A stretch of 64,000 bases of DNA, from positions 62,152,370 to 62,216,369 of the forward strand of contig CM049307.1 of NCBI GenBank assembly GCA_026874595.1, in the 5' to 3' direction. Shown here piece after piece: positions 31,337-46,690 of this stretch. The first letter of the stretch is position 1. Each line of letters begins with the position of its first letter. The notes below the pieces were generated by a model. It saw only the letters and a list, made by a program, of their open reading frames with translations. It did no database searches and was not told the DNA's origin. The position numbers were made by a program, and so were the translations under genes. The DNA comes from Sipunculus nudus (lineage: Eukaryota; Annelida; Sipuncula; Golfingiida; Sipunculidae).

Positions 31337-32245
31337 AGTCGCTGTTGTCCGGGATCTCGTTTTCAACGGAGTTTTATGTTTATTATATCGAAGTGGTATG
31401 TTTCATGTTATAGGCTGTGGAGTACGCACAATAATACCTTTCAACATATGAGTGTGTAGTCTAAAATTTCCACGTAAAGGTTGCCGGACAAAAACACTCC
31501 TGAGTACGTGGGTGAGCCCGGTGCGGTTGACCGCAGTGGCGGGCAGTCATACCGGATGTTGGTAGCAGACGACCATTAATGCAGAACGCTGATTGGCTTG
31601 TCAGATTTATGAATGTCGCGATGACAAATTTGTGAATGAAGCCTGGAAGGCGGATGCTTTTACGTTTTTGTTTGTAGTATTCGCCCCCGCCCAGATGACG
31701 CGTGATTCTATCGATCAAACTGTCTGTCTGTTTCCATTTCGCGCCCAATGAATCAACACGGTTATATTTGATAAAGCGTTAACATTTCGAAACTTGTTTA
31801 TGTGTTGGGTTAGAAGGGCAACCTAAAATGGGCCCTTAACAAGGGGAAATTCTAAATAAAGCAACAACGATATTGCCGCCCCGCCACTGGTATGTTCCAA
31901 TACAAGAAATGGCCTTTTGGAGTGCTGCGCCAAACACAATTGACATTGGCGGGGCTGGGTAATTGATCAATAAATATCTTATTCGGATATCGGATAAGTC
32001 TGTCAAGATCTACTGAAAAGCTTTGTTTGTACCCAATATTTTCGTAAATTTCAATTCATTATTATTGATCCAAACCTGTGATCTCTTAAAATGTTGTTTT
32101 TCCACAGTAAATTGTAAATATTCCATTGTAAAAAACCTTCTATGTCCATCTGTTTGTGGGATAATTTTCCTGATTTTTTTTGTAGATGATAAATTACTTG
32201 CGTGAAGACAAAATAAGTCATGCAGTGGCGTCCATTTATCTTCGC
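31335..32245. other. Unassigned region
   Basis: A GC-richer stretch at 31455-31700 contains a 95-codon minus-strand frame with no family features. No repeat is recognised. Confidence 0.55.
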
Positions 32246-34120
<1,875 letters not shown>

Positions 34121-35300
34121 AGACCTAGAAACATCTAATGCTACATCAAGGGAGGTCTTATAGGGGAATCTCCTTAGAAACTTGAAATAAGGTCATTGCG
34201 AACTACGGGCCGAAGACATAATTTGAGCAACCAGCGAGTCAGACAGGACACAAATTATATCCATTTGGTCTAGAATCTAGTAACATGTCTTTCAGGGAGG
34301 TCTATAGAAAATCTCGAGGACCTGAAATTAGGTTACTGCGACCTCTATCATACGAGCTATGAGTCTCCTAATTGCCCCCAGAATAATTTTAAAAGTTTAT
34401 ACAAAAGCTCCAGTATCTGAATAACTAATGCATTGATTGCCATGATTTTTTCCATGTGTATTGATCTTGGAATGTTTCATCAGTTCCTGTATTTTTTCCC
34501 GAATTTTTAATGCGTTTTCCTTTATTTTTTTACACCTAGAATCTTCTAACGCAACAAGTAGGGAGATTATGGGGAAATCTCCTTGGAAACCAGAAACTAG
34601 GTCATGGTTACTTTTATTCTGTGAGCGACTGGCCAAAAATAAGATTATGAGAACCTAAAAAGTCAGGCATTGCACAAATTGCATCAGCTAGCCCTAGAAT
34701 CTTCTAACGCAAATCTCCAAAAACTTGAAACCAGGTCTTTTCTGACCTATGTTCTGCGAACTACTTGCCGAAAACATGATATTTGGTACCAAGACAGTCA
34801 AACCGGGTACACATTGTATCCATTTTGCCTAGAATCTTCTAACATGACCTTCAGGCATGTCCTAGGTAAATCTTCGTGGAAACCTGAAATACGGTCATGG
34901 TGACCTATATTTTGCGAGCAACTGGCCAAAAATATGATTATGAGCATCTGGTCCAGACAGTCAGACACTGCAGGGCACGAATTGTATCTGTTAGGCCTCG
35001 AATCTTCTAACGCAAAACCTGGGAGGTTCCGGGCATAGCTCCTTGGAAACCTAAAACTATGTCATGGTGACATATATTCTGCGAGCAACTGACAAAAGAA
35101 AGGAAATTATTTGAGTACCCTGAAATCAGATACACACATATTGTAGCAGTTGGACGTAGAAACTTCTAACTTAGCATCTAGGGAGTTCCTCATAAATTCT
35201 TCTTGCTCTAAATACGGTTGCTGTAACTATTTGCGAAGGATATTGGCAAAATGTATAGTTTTGAGCACTTTGGGAGTCATTTTACACATTGTTCGGGGTT
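34121..35300. repeat. Degenerate satellite of about 140-170 bp, seven copies
   Basis: The marker word 'cctagaatcttctaacgc' or a close variant recurs near 34123, 34270, 34538, 34691, 34829, 34997 and 35155. In most copies it is followed by 'ctccttggaaacc', 'aggtcatggtgacc' and 'ctgcgagcaactggcc'. The gap between the second and third copies is longer and includes unrelated sequence. Copies are well diverged, so the array is old. Confidence 0.85.
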
Positions 35301-35879
35301 CCTTGTATTCAGCTGATGAGAGTATATAGCAGAGGTATTAAGCGCAGCGATATGGATTAAGAGGATGTTTGGGCATTTTTTGGCGATGGTTTGTACAACT
35401 ATGAGAAGCTAATTACTGTAATTTAAATAGAATTCACGACCACAATTATTGGACGTTTGGAGATGCAGTTTATTAAGTCATAGAAAGTGTTACAAACATA
35501 AAAAGGAACACGGTATTCACAATATAATAATAACAACAAAACATGCCTGTACGATTAATAAACATTCATGTGTAAGGTATATATATATATTTCATCCTAT
35601 TCCATAAATATGCTATTCATGTTTGAGTTAAGACTTAAAACGAGTAAAAGAATACATGTACATTTAAAATATATAAAAAAATCCGTGATATTCTTCCGGA
35701 ACAAAATTGTACGCCTCTTGGCCCAGCAGAATGAAAGCGAGTAAACAATAATTTTGGTTAATTTCTCTCAAGGATGGGCGTTGTACTAAATATCAGTCCG
35801 AATAATTTGCCTGGCCATTCTGATATACCGTAACCAATGTGTGCCATCACTCCAAGATTTCTGCATTTTTAAACATTCT
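35301..35879. other. Unassigned spacer
   Basis: Nothing recognisable. Confidence 0.55.
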
Positions 35880-36700
35880 AATGGGCCCTAATAATGCCCA
35901 TGGGCTGAGAAGGGTGACCGTGCACTCCCTCTGGGATTTTACGAGTTAGGTATTTTTAGATCACCAAGTATGTCCAATTAATGATTTAAGATGTTAACAT
36001 TGATTAATTTGAGATACACTACCCTTTTAGGCCATTTCAAGACAACCGCGTCATTACACACGGCACCCGTGTACAGGTAGCCTTGAAAAGGAGGTAGAGG
36101 TATGTAAATGCTTATAGATCGCTTAATATAGGTCATAATTACATCAAATAAATGGTATTGTATTCGCATATAGTAATAGTAATATAGGAAAGGTCACTGA
36201 CAAAAATGATAAAAATGTATAATATATATATATATTTGTTGATTAAGCAATTAATTACGATATTTATAAACTATTCTGAAAGAATATTAAATTTAACAGC
36301 GTACTTATAACTTTCCCAATAGTAGTTTTTCTCGAGATGATGTTGACATTTCTGAATTGAAGTGCATAAATACATTAGTGTCTGACACTCTTAGGTAACC
36401 TGTTTAATAAAATTATAAATATTTGACAATATACACATTCAATGAAGGACCCGCCATTAAGTCTATTGTATAGCACCATCTGTATATAAAATGAATGTGG
36501 TGTCCCATGTTTCTCTCCAGATGCACTTGATTTTCACTGTGATGCTTCCCTATAATACTATAAAGAGTTATTCTTCTGAACCTAAAGGTGTTTATTCGGT
36601 TTATTAAGTCCTCTTTTGATCCATTTTTGAACACAATAATCATAAAATAATCATATAAAGATTCTAATAGATTGCAAACCAATCCGTTTTATGCTTGTAC
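35880..36700. repeat. Inverted repeat pair, left arm
   Basis: Reverse-complement similarity to 39930-40740 in ordered blocks: 'gcccatgggct', 'attaattggacatact', 'acactacccttttaggcc', 'aattaattgcttaatcaa' (the last two with one or two differences). Similarity is moderate and patchy. The minus-strand frame 36413-36682 resembles a plus-strand frame near 39945-40170 in the other arm (a shared 'HLERN'/'HRERN' and 'GK.H' pattern). Confidence 0.65.
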
Positions 36701-39700
36701 ATCTGAAATATGTGATGTATTTGTCCACAAAATGGAAGACCAAATATTAACAAAATAATTTACTAACACTGGATGTAAGAGCTCCGTGCATTAGACCCGT
36801 AAAGTACTGTGACCATATCAAAAAGAGTAAGAACAGGAAGGCATATATATACAACAGTTTCAAGTTTCAATTATATATAAAAAATTATTAATTATGGCTT
36901 ATGCAGCTTCATAACATTATTTGTTGGCTATTTTTTGTATGTATTTATTAATTTGTTTTTCATGTTTTTGTGAATATTTTTTATAAAGGTTTCTTTTCAA
37001 TGCGATCATAATGGAAGAATATGGTATAGGAGTATTAAGAACAGCACAAAAGCAGAGGAGTGGAGGTTTCACAGTGACAGTACCATTCTTTGAAGAGGAT
37101 CGTTTATCTGAGCTATTCATTGGGAAGTTTCAAATTTAAAAACATACGTATCATTTTTTATTGTTAAGATTAAGAAAATTGACGGAGTAAACATAGAGAT
37201 CTATTTAATATGAAACAATCAGAGGCTATGGATTCTAAGCAGGAATGGACAAAGACTGTGCCCTTATTCCGGACGCAGTGGCGGCCATTCACGGATATAT
37301 CATTTTAGACTAATACTAATGATACAGTCTCTAACATGTGCGTCGAAGTGTATCTTATTTGTTTGTTTTATATAGTTTATTTAATTATAGGTTTTTTAAT
37401 TTATTTCGGTACATACATCTGTAAAATATAACTCAACTCAGCTTCTGTGAAATGGTGTTGTAGATATAAAATTCGCATGCGAGTTCACATGTTTATGATG
37501 GCACAATTTCTTAAAAGAAATGGTTTAATATATTTTCACCCATGAAAATTCAAGAGGATTCAGCCCCTAGCTCCCATGTTAGTCTTCAATTATTTCGTTA
37601 TTTATGATAAGGCTTTCTGAAATTTCAGTGCTTACTTCTGAAATTATGAAAACGGAAGACTATTGATATTATATATTGCCCAAGATAGGGTAAGAAAAGT
37701 CAGTCATTTGCGTTTATACACAAGACATATTTTAGGGCCTTTAACAGCAGAAATATTCCAGATGAATGGCAGAGTTGTTATTGGAATAATGTTGGGACAA
37801 TAAAATGTCTGCTAACGAGTTGGTAAAATATCCTTATGCTTAAAAATACAAATAAGTGTGAGCCTGACACAAATTAATTCCGCCCAATTAATCATATATG
37901 CATCCATCTTCCTATGCCAGTCCCCAAAACACGTGTTTTTTTAAGAAGAATCAATAAAATTTCCGTGCTTACTTCTGGAAAATCACCGACCATGCATTGT
38001 ATCGTCAAGTTAATGAAAATGGAGAGGTCGAGGTAATGGAAGTCCCATTTTCGAAGTAAATGCTCAAGCATTCAAGGCAATGTATACAAACAGGAAATTA
38101 AAGCCTAGCATAATTAATTTATTCCATTCGAATGGCAGGAGTCATTGTTGAGAATCCGCTTCTTACTTTATACTGTATAATTAAATATTATGTAAAGGAA
38201 AGGTCATATAAAAAATGCTAATGTTTCTTTATAATCCCTACATATATATCCGCTAATATACATGTATACACAATGGCTACTGGTGCGTACTCAGTCTTAC
38301 TTTGTAAGATCCTCTCCTGAAGTATCATTTAGAAAATTACAATTTTTTATTCAAAATATTATTCAATGCTGATAAAATTACTCAAATCAAATAAGGTGAA
38401 TCCTGTGTAATAACACAACCCTTGGTACTGACCAAAAAAGGTGTTAATAGGAAGAGGGTGGTCTTAATAGAAGGGTGGTCCTATTAGGCAAATGTTCTCC
38501 CATACAGGTTCCACTGTGACACATTCGGTATCTTCCAGGTTGTAATACAGAAAAATGTGACCAACAGGTCAAGATATTCTTATTCAATGCACACACGCTT
38601 CGACATTTTATGTTTTTTCATTGGAAATTAAACCTTTTCTAGGTATTAAGATAGGCTTTCTACGTTGTAGTACTGGCAGCTCTAATGCTGCATTTGGTCT
38701 CAGCTCGATCCATGTACCAGATTGGTGGTGTCACAGTGGTCCATGGCTGACCCACACTTTCTTCCGTGGTATTAAAAGTATTTTTTATAAGAGTCACCAT
38801 ATTTTACTTGAATGACGTTTGCTCTCAAGTGGTTATTTACCTTCTTCTCCATGTCATGTCTAGTATATGTCTTTATTTTACGTCCGCTAGAAATGATACG
38901 TTTTGACCGCCGTTTGTAACTATCTATTTTATTATTAGAAGAAACCAGGATAAATATAAAATGATTATGTTTGATGGAATATTCTATATTAAGAGATAAG
39001 GCAATAATTTTTTTGTCCCGGGAGAGGGAGAGACCGTATAGTCATTTAATAGTACTAAGGGAAAAGTGCATATTTCCGAACATGAAGAAGGTTTATCCCG
39101 CTCGCATGCACAGTTGTGACTTTTTTTTAGCCGCTTGTGTTCTGGCAGTCTGTACACACCTGTACTACAAGCATCAAGTTGGTGAAGCGTGAACCATTAC
39201 TCTCAGCTTGAATTAATATAGTTCACACACACCAAATTTCGACCAAAATCCTACCATCACTGGTGATCCTGGTTATTGGAAAAGGTATGATTTGTCTGAG
39301 TTCATTTTAGTGTTATTTATATACGCTTTACTGAATTTAGGCTTTAAAATAGTAAACGAAAAGGCAAGATATGAGCAATACAGCCAGGCGCTTCGATATT
39401 AGATATTGCGTAATGTACATGTATGACCCCATTTTGAAATTGGCCCCCGGAAAACAAAGTATAATAGAAATGTTTTACAAAGTATTGAACTTTTACATTA
39501 TTGATCCACAGGAAAATAAAATTTGTGACCCAAAAAGATGGTCACAAGAAAACATTCAGATCACCGAACTAGCAAAAGCAAAACTAGCAAAAGTAGACTT
39601 CCTCCCATCACATAATGTAACAAACAGATATATTTACTATTTCTCATAAATAAAAATGAAACAGGAACTGGAATATGTTGCTTGGTCATAATATATATTT

Positions 39701-39929
39701 TTAATAACAACAACATAAAAAAATAACTACAAAAACGGACAACAGCAAAAATAAAATAAAACAATTAAGCAGTAGAAGCCGTAATCAATAATTATGCATG
39801 ATAATTGAAACTTGTTACCTTGTCTGAAAATCGTGGTGTGACACTATTCCTTAATACTTACTTGACATGGTCTGATGTACTGGGCCTAGACTTTTCAAGA
39901 ATCACAAAGTAATTGAATTATCTAGTTAC
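36701..39929. other. Unassigned region between inverted arms
   Basis: AT-rich. Frames at 38621-38815 and 39371-39649 are the longest, but neither shows a recognisable domain. It may be the interior of an old element, given the inverted flanks. Confidence 0.5.
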
Positions 39930-40740
39930 CAGGTCTTCCTTCTTAAGGACAAAAACGTTTTCATAAGGAATCACATACAGAAACTTGGTGTTTGTTCTAG
40001 GAGAAAGCTTTATATCAGTATATACTTATACATTCAAGGTGATCTGAGAGAAAGTGACTACTGGTGTTTTCACACTTATGGTTTATTTGGGAAGCGTCAC
40101 GGAGAGGTACATCGAGAGAGGAACACAGAACACCTCATACACGTTTTAGAAAAGGGTACATACTATAAAACAGAATTAACATCTTCATTTATATTCATAA
40201 TTTTATTTTTAAAAAAAGTGTTTTCAGTATTGACAAGGACTAATGTATTCATAAATTAGTACTTCAGAAATATAACAATATCTTGAGAAACATCAACAAC
40301 GAAAAGTTTAAAAAAAATCAATGAAATTCAACAATTCTTAAGGATGTTTTATTTATATCGTAATTAATTGCTTAATCAATAAAAACATAAAATACATTTA
40401 TTTGATTACTTTTGTCAGTGACTTTTTCCCGATTGTTGGCATATACAATACAATTTTTTTTATATGAAAATGTCAAATATTAAGCGAGCTTAAAGAATTT
40501 ACATACCCCTACCCCCTTAACAAGGCTACCTGTCCGCTGGTGCCGTGCGTTAAGACGCGGTTGTCTTTAAATGGCCTAAAAGGGTAGTGTATTTAAAAAT
40601 AATCTATGTTTAAATCTTAATTCATTAATTGGACATACTTGGGCATCTAAAAATATCTATGTCAATAAATCCAAAAGGGGTTGCACGGTTACCCTTCCTA
40701 GCCCATGGGCTATTAGAACTGGCCATCAAGGCCATTTGTA
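39930..40740. repeat. Inverted repeat pair, right arm
   Basis: Partner of 35880-36700. A 67-codon minus-strand frame (40828-40625) ends '...CPSMSN' at the same point as a shorter plus-strand frame in the left arm ending '...SPSMSN' with the same stop. Product unknown. Confidence 0.65.
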
Positions 40741-42645
40741 TTAGTGCTAATGCTGTTTTAGACAAATCAGACGTCACCGTCAAGCCTGTTCTTGTGCCTT
40801 TGGAAACTCCTGGACCCCGAGCCCTCATATAGAATATTCCACTTCTGTTTATAAGGTAACACCCAAGGAAAAAAAATGTTCCGAATTAACAAGCAATTAT
40901 TTGGGCCTTATTGGCGGCTCCATGCAAGCACAAGCCGGCCCATTTTGAGTCCTATTGATGAAAGCTACAGATATGCAAGCTAACATAAAAGCCAAAAAGG
41001 GGTTTCTTCATTCACAAGCATTTTCTTGTGTTATATACGGAAACCTCCTGACGGGTCCGGTCCGCTTTAGCCCCTTTTGGTCACTCTTCATGACAAATTT
41101 TTATATTTACGCTTTGCAAGAGACATTATGACGGTTGCATTTACAAGCATTTTCTGTGCCCTATTGAACACTTCTGAGCTAATATACAATTTGAATGAGA
41201 TTGATACTTTTAAACATTTTATTTGGCCCTGGAGGAAATTCCTGGCCCCTCGGGTCAATCCCGCTGACAAACTCCATATGCATGCTTCTCGTGTATGACA
41301 AACGAGACTAGCATTTTCGAGCATCGATTCTGCCCTTTACGACACATCCGGTCGTCCGGGGCCCTCTCATTATCTCCCAACTAAAATTTGTATCAGCTAG
41401 GCTAAAAACTAAATGAGACTTCCTAATTTTTCTAACACATTATTCTCTCTTTAGATCCCGGTGCGGTTTACCGGCTGCCCCCCCCCCCCCCCCCCCATAG
41501 GGTCTGCATGGAGTGAATGATCAACGACTTGGGGGAAGAAATCCTAACAATAGGAACAATAAATGACTGAATGAAGCAACAATCCAACACATTGCATATT
41601 GTTATAAAGCAATAATAAGAAAAGTCATACGCAAGACATACAATAAGCATTACACATATGATCTCATAGCCACTGAGCGGACATGTAAATAAACCATGAA
41701 ATCTCCCTGGAAACAACAGATTTGCTCACATTTGGCATGTACCTTTCTTTTCGTTACTGCTTAAAAATTTATTTGATCAAGTATGTTAATGCATTAATAT
41801 AAAGTATGCAGACCAGTGTCATATATGTTTGTATAGATTTCATACAAATGCTATACACCAATATTTTGCACATAAATCATCAGCGTTTCATACAATAGCA
41901 GCTGCGGCCCTTTATTTATTTTTTTGCCTAAGAATTTTTCGTACATTCGTGTATTTACAGAAATTTAGGTATATAAATAATATTGTTCAATTTAGTTTGG
42001 TTAGATTGAAAAATATTTAAAACGGTTGGCTACTAGAGCACAGTTTTTCATATATGGATCTTATTATTTTCACACTTTAGTCAAGCCAACTTGTTTATGT
42101 AACGTCTATTATGGTAATGTTAAAGGATAGCAAATCACCTATTAGGCATGTTGAATTAACATGAAAAATAGCTTCTTCCCTTTAGAATAAATCTGACCCT
42201 AAAAAATATCGCCTTAAAACCGTTTGTTAAGTCCTGTAAACGAATGTTAAAAACAGTGGCCCGGCGTGATCACTGGTGTCAACATCAATACAGCGCATGG
42301 GGCAGTGTGCATCGCGGAGCCATAACACGTGTCAATCAGGGATGCCCTGACTGACTTGGCCCAAAAATCTTATACATGTTCCCGTTGGCTGAAACACTGC
42401 GTTTTGCGGCTCACAATCTGACCTCCGGTCACGCTGAATTGTTAGGGTAAACATACAAACGTGGACTATGTTTACCAAGGAGTCTTACGCGAGGTACTGA
42501 GGCTGTGTGCTGGGTTGGTTTGCTGGGAAACTTTCGTATAAAGCAAAACTGAACTGATAGTGTGAAAGAATAGGCACAATAACGCTCCTGATTATGTTCT
42601 TTTACCAACCTCACCTCAACCGATCTCATATTTCAAACCGGATTC
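40741..42645. other. Unassigned region with poly-C run
   Basis: Some loosely repeated words occur at 40980-41340 ('tttacaagcattttct' type). There is a C-run at 41478-41496. No gene recognised. Confidence 0.5.
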
Positions 42646-44857
42646 CAGCAGCGTACCTAGCCTCTTTGCCGCCCGGGGCGGTGTTAAAAATTGCCGCCCC
42701 TCTAACAAAACATTACAAAACTGGATAATATAGAAACATATCATGTCAAATGTCCTTGTTATAGGCTTGTATTTGACAACAACACAGTTATATGGATGAA
42801 TTTACTGCCACTTGTTCAAACAAGCATATTTTATTATGAAGTGAACAGAAAGGAATAAAACAAATAAATTGTTATTAACAAAAATTACACTGGAGGATAC
42901 ACATGTAATGTTGGAAATTTATCTCTCTTCATTCATATAAACACAATTCATGATTACTTTATACTCACCATGGGAAAAAAACTTTTATTTGGTGAGTGTT
43001 ATTTCATTCTCAACACATACAAATACCTTGTCACATCTATATTTCCACCTCTTGTTATCGCATATGACAGCAGGTATACCTAATAGAGCTATTGAGATAT
43101 ATATGGTACTGCAGCATGCAAGGCATGCTTAGTCTTTACAAAAAACCGCGTAATTTCATTAGTTATAGGCCTATATATGTAGACAGTGCACGTTTAATAT
43201 TTTCACTTAAAAAAATCCAATGTTTGGTCAAACTGTTTTATTAAAATATCCTTAACGATAAAAGCATACTTTGATTCAAGGCTACATCACATTCATTTTA
43301 GAATTATAATGATTATGCACTTTGTGAGGTTTTATTTATGAACATATGACTATTTGTTATTCAATAAAATATTTAAATAAATTTCAAGTAATCATGATAT
43401 CATTTAAATATTTATTATAATTTAACTATTATTATTTGTCACAACATACAATTGTCTGTAGGTATTGGACCATTAAACTGTTAGTAACAGAAATAACAGT
43501 ACAGGTAAATATATCTTTATTTAAGTTTGAACTCTAAATGATAAAACTGATACTTAATACGTAACCTGAAAATGTGGCTTAGCGGCCAGGGGGATTCATA
43601 AGAGAATTATATTTTAAAGATAAAGTAACTCCTACATAGGTCTGGATGTTTATTGTTTTTATTCACGTTACATAAAAAAATCATGTAGGTCATATTGGTT
43701 AATCAAAAGACATAGGCATTTGGGTAGTACTCATTATATACACCATAGTGTAAACACGATAGTGTAAACGAGACTGCATGATGTAAGAGTATGGAGAATC
43801 ATGGAAAAAAGACATTTCAGGTTGTTTCAGACTGTTAAATATCATGGAATTTCGGGAATTCAGGGGTTCAAGAAATGAAATTCTTCATACTTTATACAAA
43901 TCTTACAAGGAATAACTACAGATATGTATTTCTATTTGCTTCTGCAAACAATTTGGTTGGTTTCTCTGCACAGTTTATAATCCCGAACTTCTTGAAAATG
44001 GGACAAAAAGGCCAAATTTTTAATTTTTTAGGGACTCCTTATGCCACTCATTATACTAATTGCCCGAAAGCCGTTCCCCTAAAATGTACAATTTATTTGC
44101 TAATCATTTTGTAGGTTCCACTGTTCAGTTTATAATCCCTGGAAAATTGAAAATGGGACAAAATGGCCAAAACTGTACTTTTTGAGGAACTCCTTATGCC
44201 ACTCATTATACTTTATCCCAGAAATGCCGCCCCCCTTATTGTGTAAATCGTTCCCTTATCATTTTGTAGGTTCCAGTGTCAAGTTTATAATCCTAAAAAT
44301 ATTTGAAAATGGGACAAAAAGGCAAAATTTGTACTTTTTAAGATATTCATTGTCACTTATGATATTAATTCACCGAAATGCCGCCCCCTAATTGTGCAAA
44401 TCGTTCGCTAATCATTTTGTAGGTTCCACCGTCAAGTTTATAATCCCTGGAATATTGAAAATGGGACAAAAAGGTCAAATTTGTATTTTTTAGGAACTCC
44501 TTATGCCACTTATTATACTAAATCCCTGAAATGCCGCCCAAGAAAATTTGCAAATCGTTCGTAATCTTTTTGTAGGTTCAACTGCCCTGTTTATAATCCT
44601 TAAAATACTTGAAATGGGAAAAAAGGACAAATTTGTTCTTTTTGAGGAATTCCTTATCTCACTCATCATATAAATTCACCGAAATGCCGCCCCCTAATTG
44701 TTCAAATCGTTCGCTAATCATTTTGTAGGTTCAACTGTCCAGTTTATAATCCTTAAAAAAACTTGAAATGGGACAAAATCCCCCCGAAATGCCGCCCCCC
44801 AAAAATGTGCCGCCCGGGGCGGAACGCCCCTGCCGCCCCCCCTTAGGAACGCCACTG
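42646..44857. mobile_element. hAT-like non-autonomous element with internal tandem array
   Basis: The left end CAGCAGCGTACCTAG and the reverse complement of the right end, CAGTGGCGTTCCTAA, are imperfect inverted repeats. They are flanked by CCGGATTC (42638-42645) and CCGGATAC (44858-44865), an 8-bp target duplication with one mismatch, as expected for hAT elements. Both subterminal regions contain the palindrome GCCGCCCGGGGCGG. The interior has no transposase frame and ends in a ~153-bp tandem array. Confidence 0.7.
43940..44800. repeat. ~153-bp tandem array, six copies
   Basis: 'gtaggttcca' or a variant recurs at 44111, 44276, 44419, 44572 and 44725, with a diverged first copy near 43950. 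Each is followed by 'gtttataatcc', 'aatgggacaaaa', 'ccttatgccactcatta' and 'aaatgccgcccc'. Spacing ranges from 143 to 165 bp. It lies inside the hAT-like element. Confidence 0.9.
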
Positions 44858-44865
44858 CCGGATAC

Positions 44866-45769
44866 AGATAACTGCGCCCGCGCCCCAGGCAAACCTTCGT
44901 AATTTACATACATACTTGCTGTATAAGCCAATATATGCAACACGTGCACAGAGGCCTAGATGGGTCTCGATAGTGTAATACAACTTGAAATGCCTGGTTC
45001 GTATATCGGTGCCCGGTTTTTTTAATGCCATGTGACCCGGCCCGAGTTATATCAGCCACGCATGTCTGTTTCAGGGTGCATGAGTGCATTAGGGTTAAAC
45101 GCGCCGAGGCCCGGGGTGAAATCGACAAAGTACAATCAAAATGAATTGGACACCACGTTTTCAGGTGACGTCAGGTATCTTGCATATTGTGGTTGTCTTT
45201 ATAGCCGCGGGGTTAAATTTTATGATTTTCACGTTTTCATTGTTTCGCCAGGTTTCATCATTGCGACCTTACTAAACATTAAAATACAAAAATATACACT
45301 ATATTGTACAAATTATTAATTAGTTACACAAAATCTTAACAGTTAGATGACGACCCCAGAGTAACATCGAACAGAGGTAATTCTTGTCTTGTTTTTCACA
45401 AATAATACACTAATAGTATAATAATACTGGTATTAATAAAAATATTTGATTTATGGATAAATTTTAAAATCTGTTATAATTCATTATATTGATCTGTTTG
45501 CGTTTCGACTTTAGATAATAGAGGAAAGAATAATGTATTCATATGAGATGCAAGTGAAGCAATAATCTAATTGTTTGTGTTTGTGATATAATATTATCGC
45601 ACTATTAAAGGGACCTATTCACATACTAGATATGGCCTTTGTACATGAAATATATCGTTCTCATCTTAAAAATTAAGGTATCTGCCAATATTAATATTCT
45701 CTCATGTTCTGTCAGTCTGTCCATGTGCACAATCTTTAAATATTATGTGAAAAGAGGTTTCTTTTTCAC
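44866..45769. other. Unassigned region
   Basis: A 95-codon plus-strand frame (45032-45319) has no recognisable domain. It contains a perfect TGACGTCA palindrome near 45165, a CRE-type word of unknown relevance. Confidence 0.5.
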
Positions 45770-45890
45770 TGGACTCGAGATGGACTCGGCCTGATTTCTC
45801 GAGACCTTACATCCGAGTCCGAGTACAAATCCGAGTCCAAGACCCTCGAGTCCAAGTCAGAGTCCTTGAAAAAATGGACTCGAGTCTTAC
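45770..45890. repeat. GAGTC-rich short repeat cluster
   Basis: Multiple 'gagtcc' and 'ctcgagtcc' words occur in both orientations. The opening 'ggactcgagatgga' and 'cggcctgatttt' recur at about 58430-58460, so this is a small dispersed repeat. Confidence 0.65.
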
Positions 45891-46188
45891 ACCAATGAAT
45901 ATATTTAAAGGGTCCAACCGGTATTGTTTCTGTGTTTCTTCTTTCATATTTTTCTCCTTGTTGGGGAGTGGTCGCCCATTCTCAAGATCGGACGTCTGTT
46001 CATACAGTCTAGATTGTGTGTGGATTGTATTTACTCACACACAGAACCATAATAACATATAAAACAAGGTGAACTGGAGATAGTTAGTCCGTACACAGGG
46101 ATGGTTTTGCTGTGAACATTTTGTATTCAGTCAACATACACTAAAAGCGTGTGAGAATACATATTTTATTACGAAATGTGTGTAATTT

Positions 46189-46690
46189 AAGTGTTCAGTG
46201 ACGAATGAAGCAATGTTGCATGCGAGTTTATATTCAGATGTAATATGTGTGGACCTTCAAGTGTTTAGTGATGAATGAAGCAATGTATCATGCAAATTAA
46301 CATTCAAATGTTATATGTCTGGACCTTTAAGTGTTAATAGTGATGAATGAAACAATGTATCATGCAAGTTTACATTCAGATGTAATATATGTGGACCTTT
46401 AAGTGTTTAGTGATGAATAAAACAGTGTATCATGCAAGTTAACATTCAAATGTTATATGTCTGGACCTTTAAGTGTTAATAGTGATGAATGAAAAATATA
46501 TAATGCAAGTTTACATTCAGATATAATATGTGTGGATCTTTAAGTGTTTAGCGATAAATAAAACAATGTGTCATGCAAGTTTACATTCAGATTTAATATT
46601 TGTGGACCTTTAAGTGTTTAGTGATGAATGAAACAATGTATCATGCAAGTTAACATTCAGATGTAATGTTTGCAGATGTAATGTTTGCCC
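46189..46690. repeat. 70-72-bp satellite, seven copies, with dimeric order
   Basis: Units begin 'aagtgtttagtgatgaatga' or 'aagtgttaatagtgatga'. Copies 2 and 4 share 'ttaacattcaaatgttata'; copies 3 and 5 share the 'ttaatag' start. The array therefore expanded partly as ~142-bp dimers. Confidence 0.9.

Noticed and set aside
35308-35345. CTGATGAG word
   Set aside because: No GAAA core within range and no flanking complementarity.
40625-40828. 67-codon minus-strand frame as a host gene
   Set aside because: It is part of an inverted repeat arm and the other copy is interrupted. It is reported only as a feature of the repeat.
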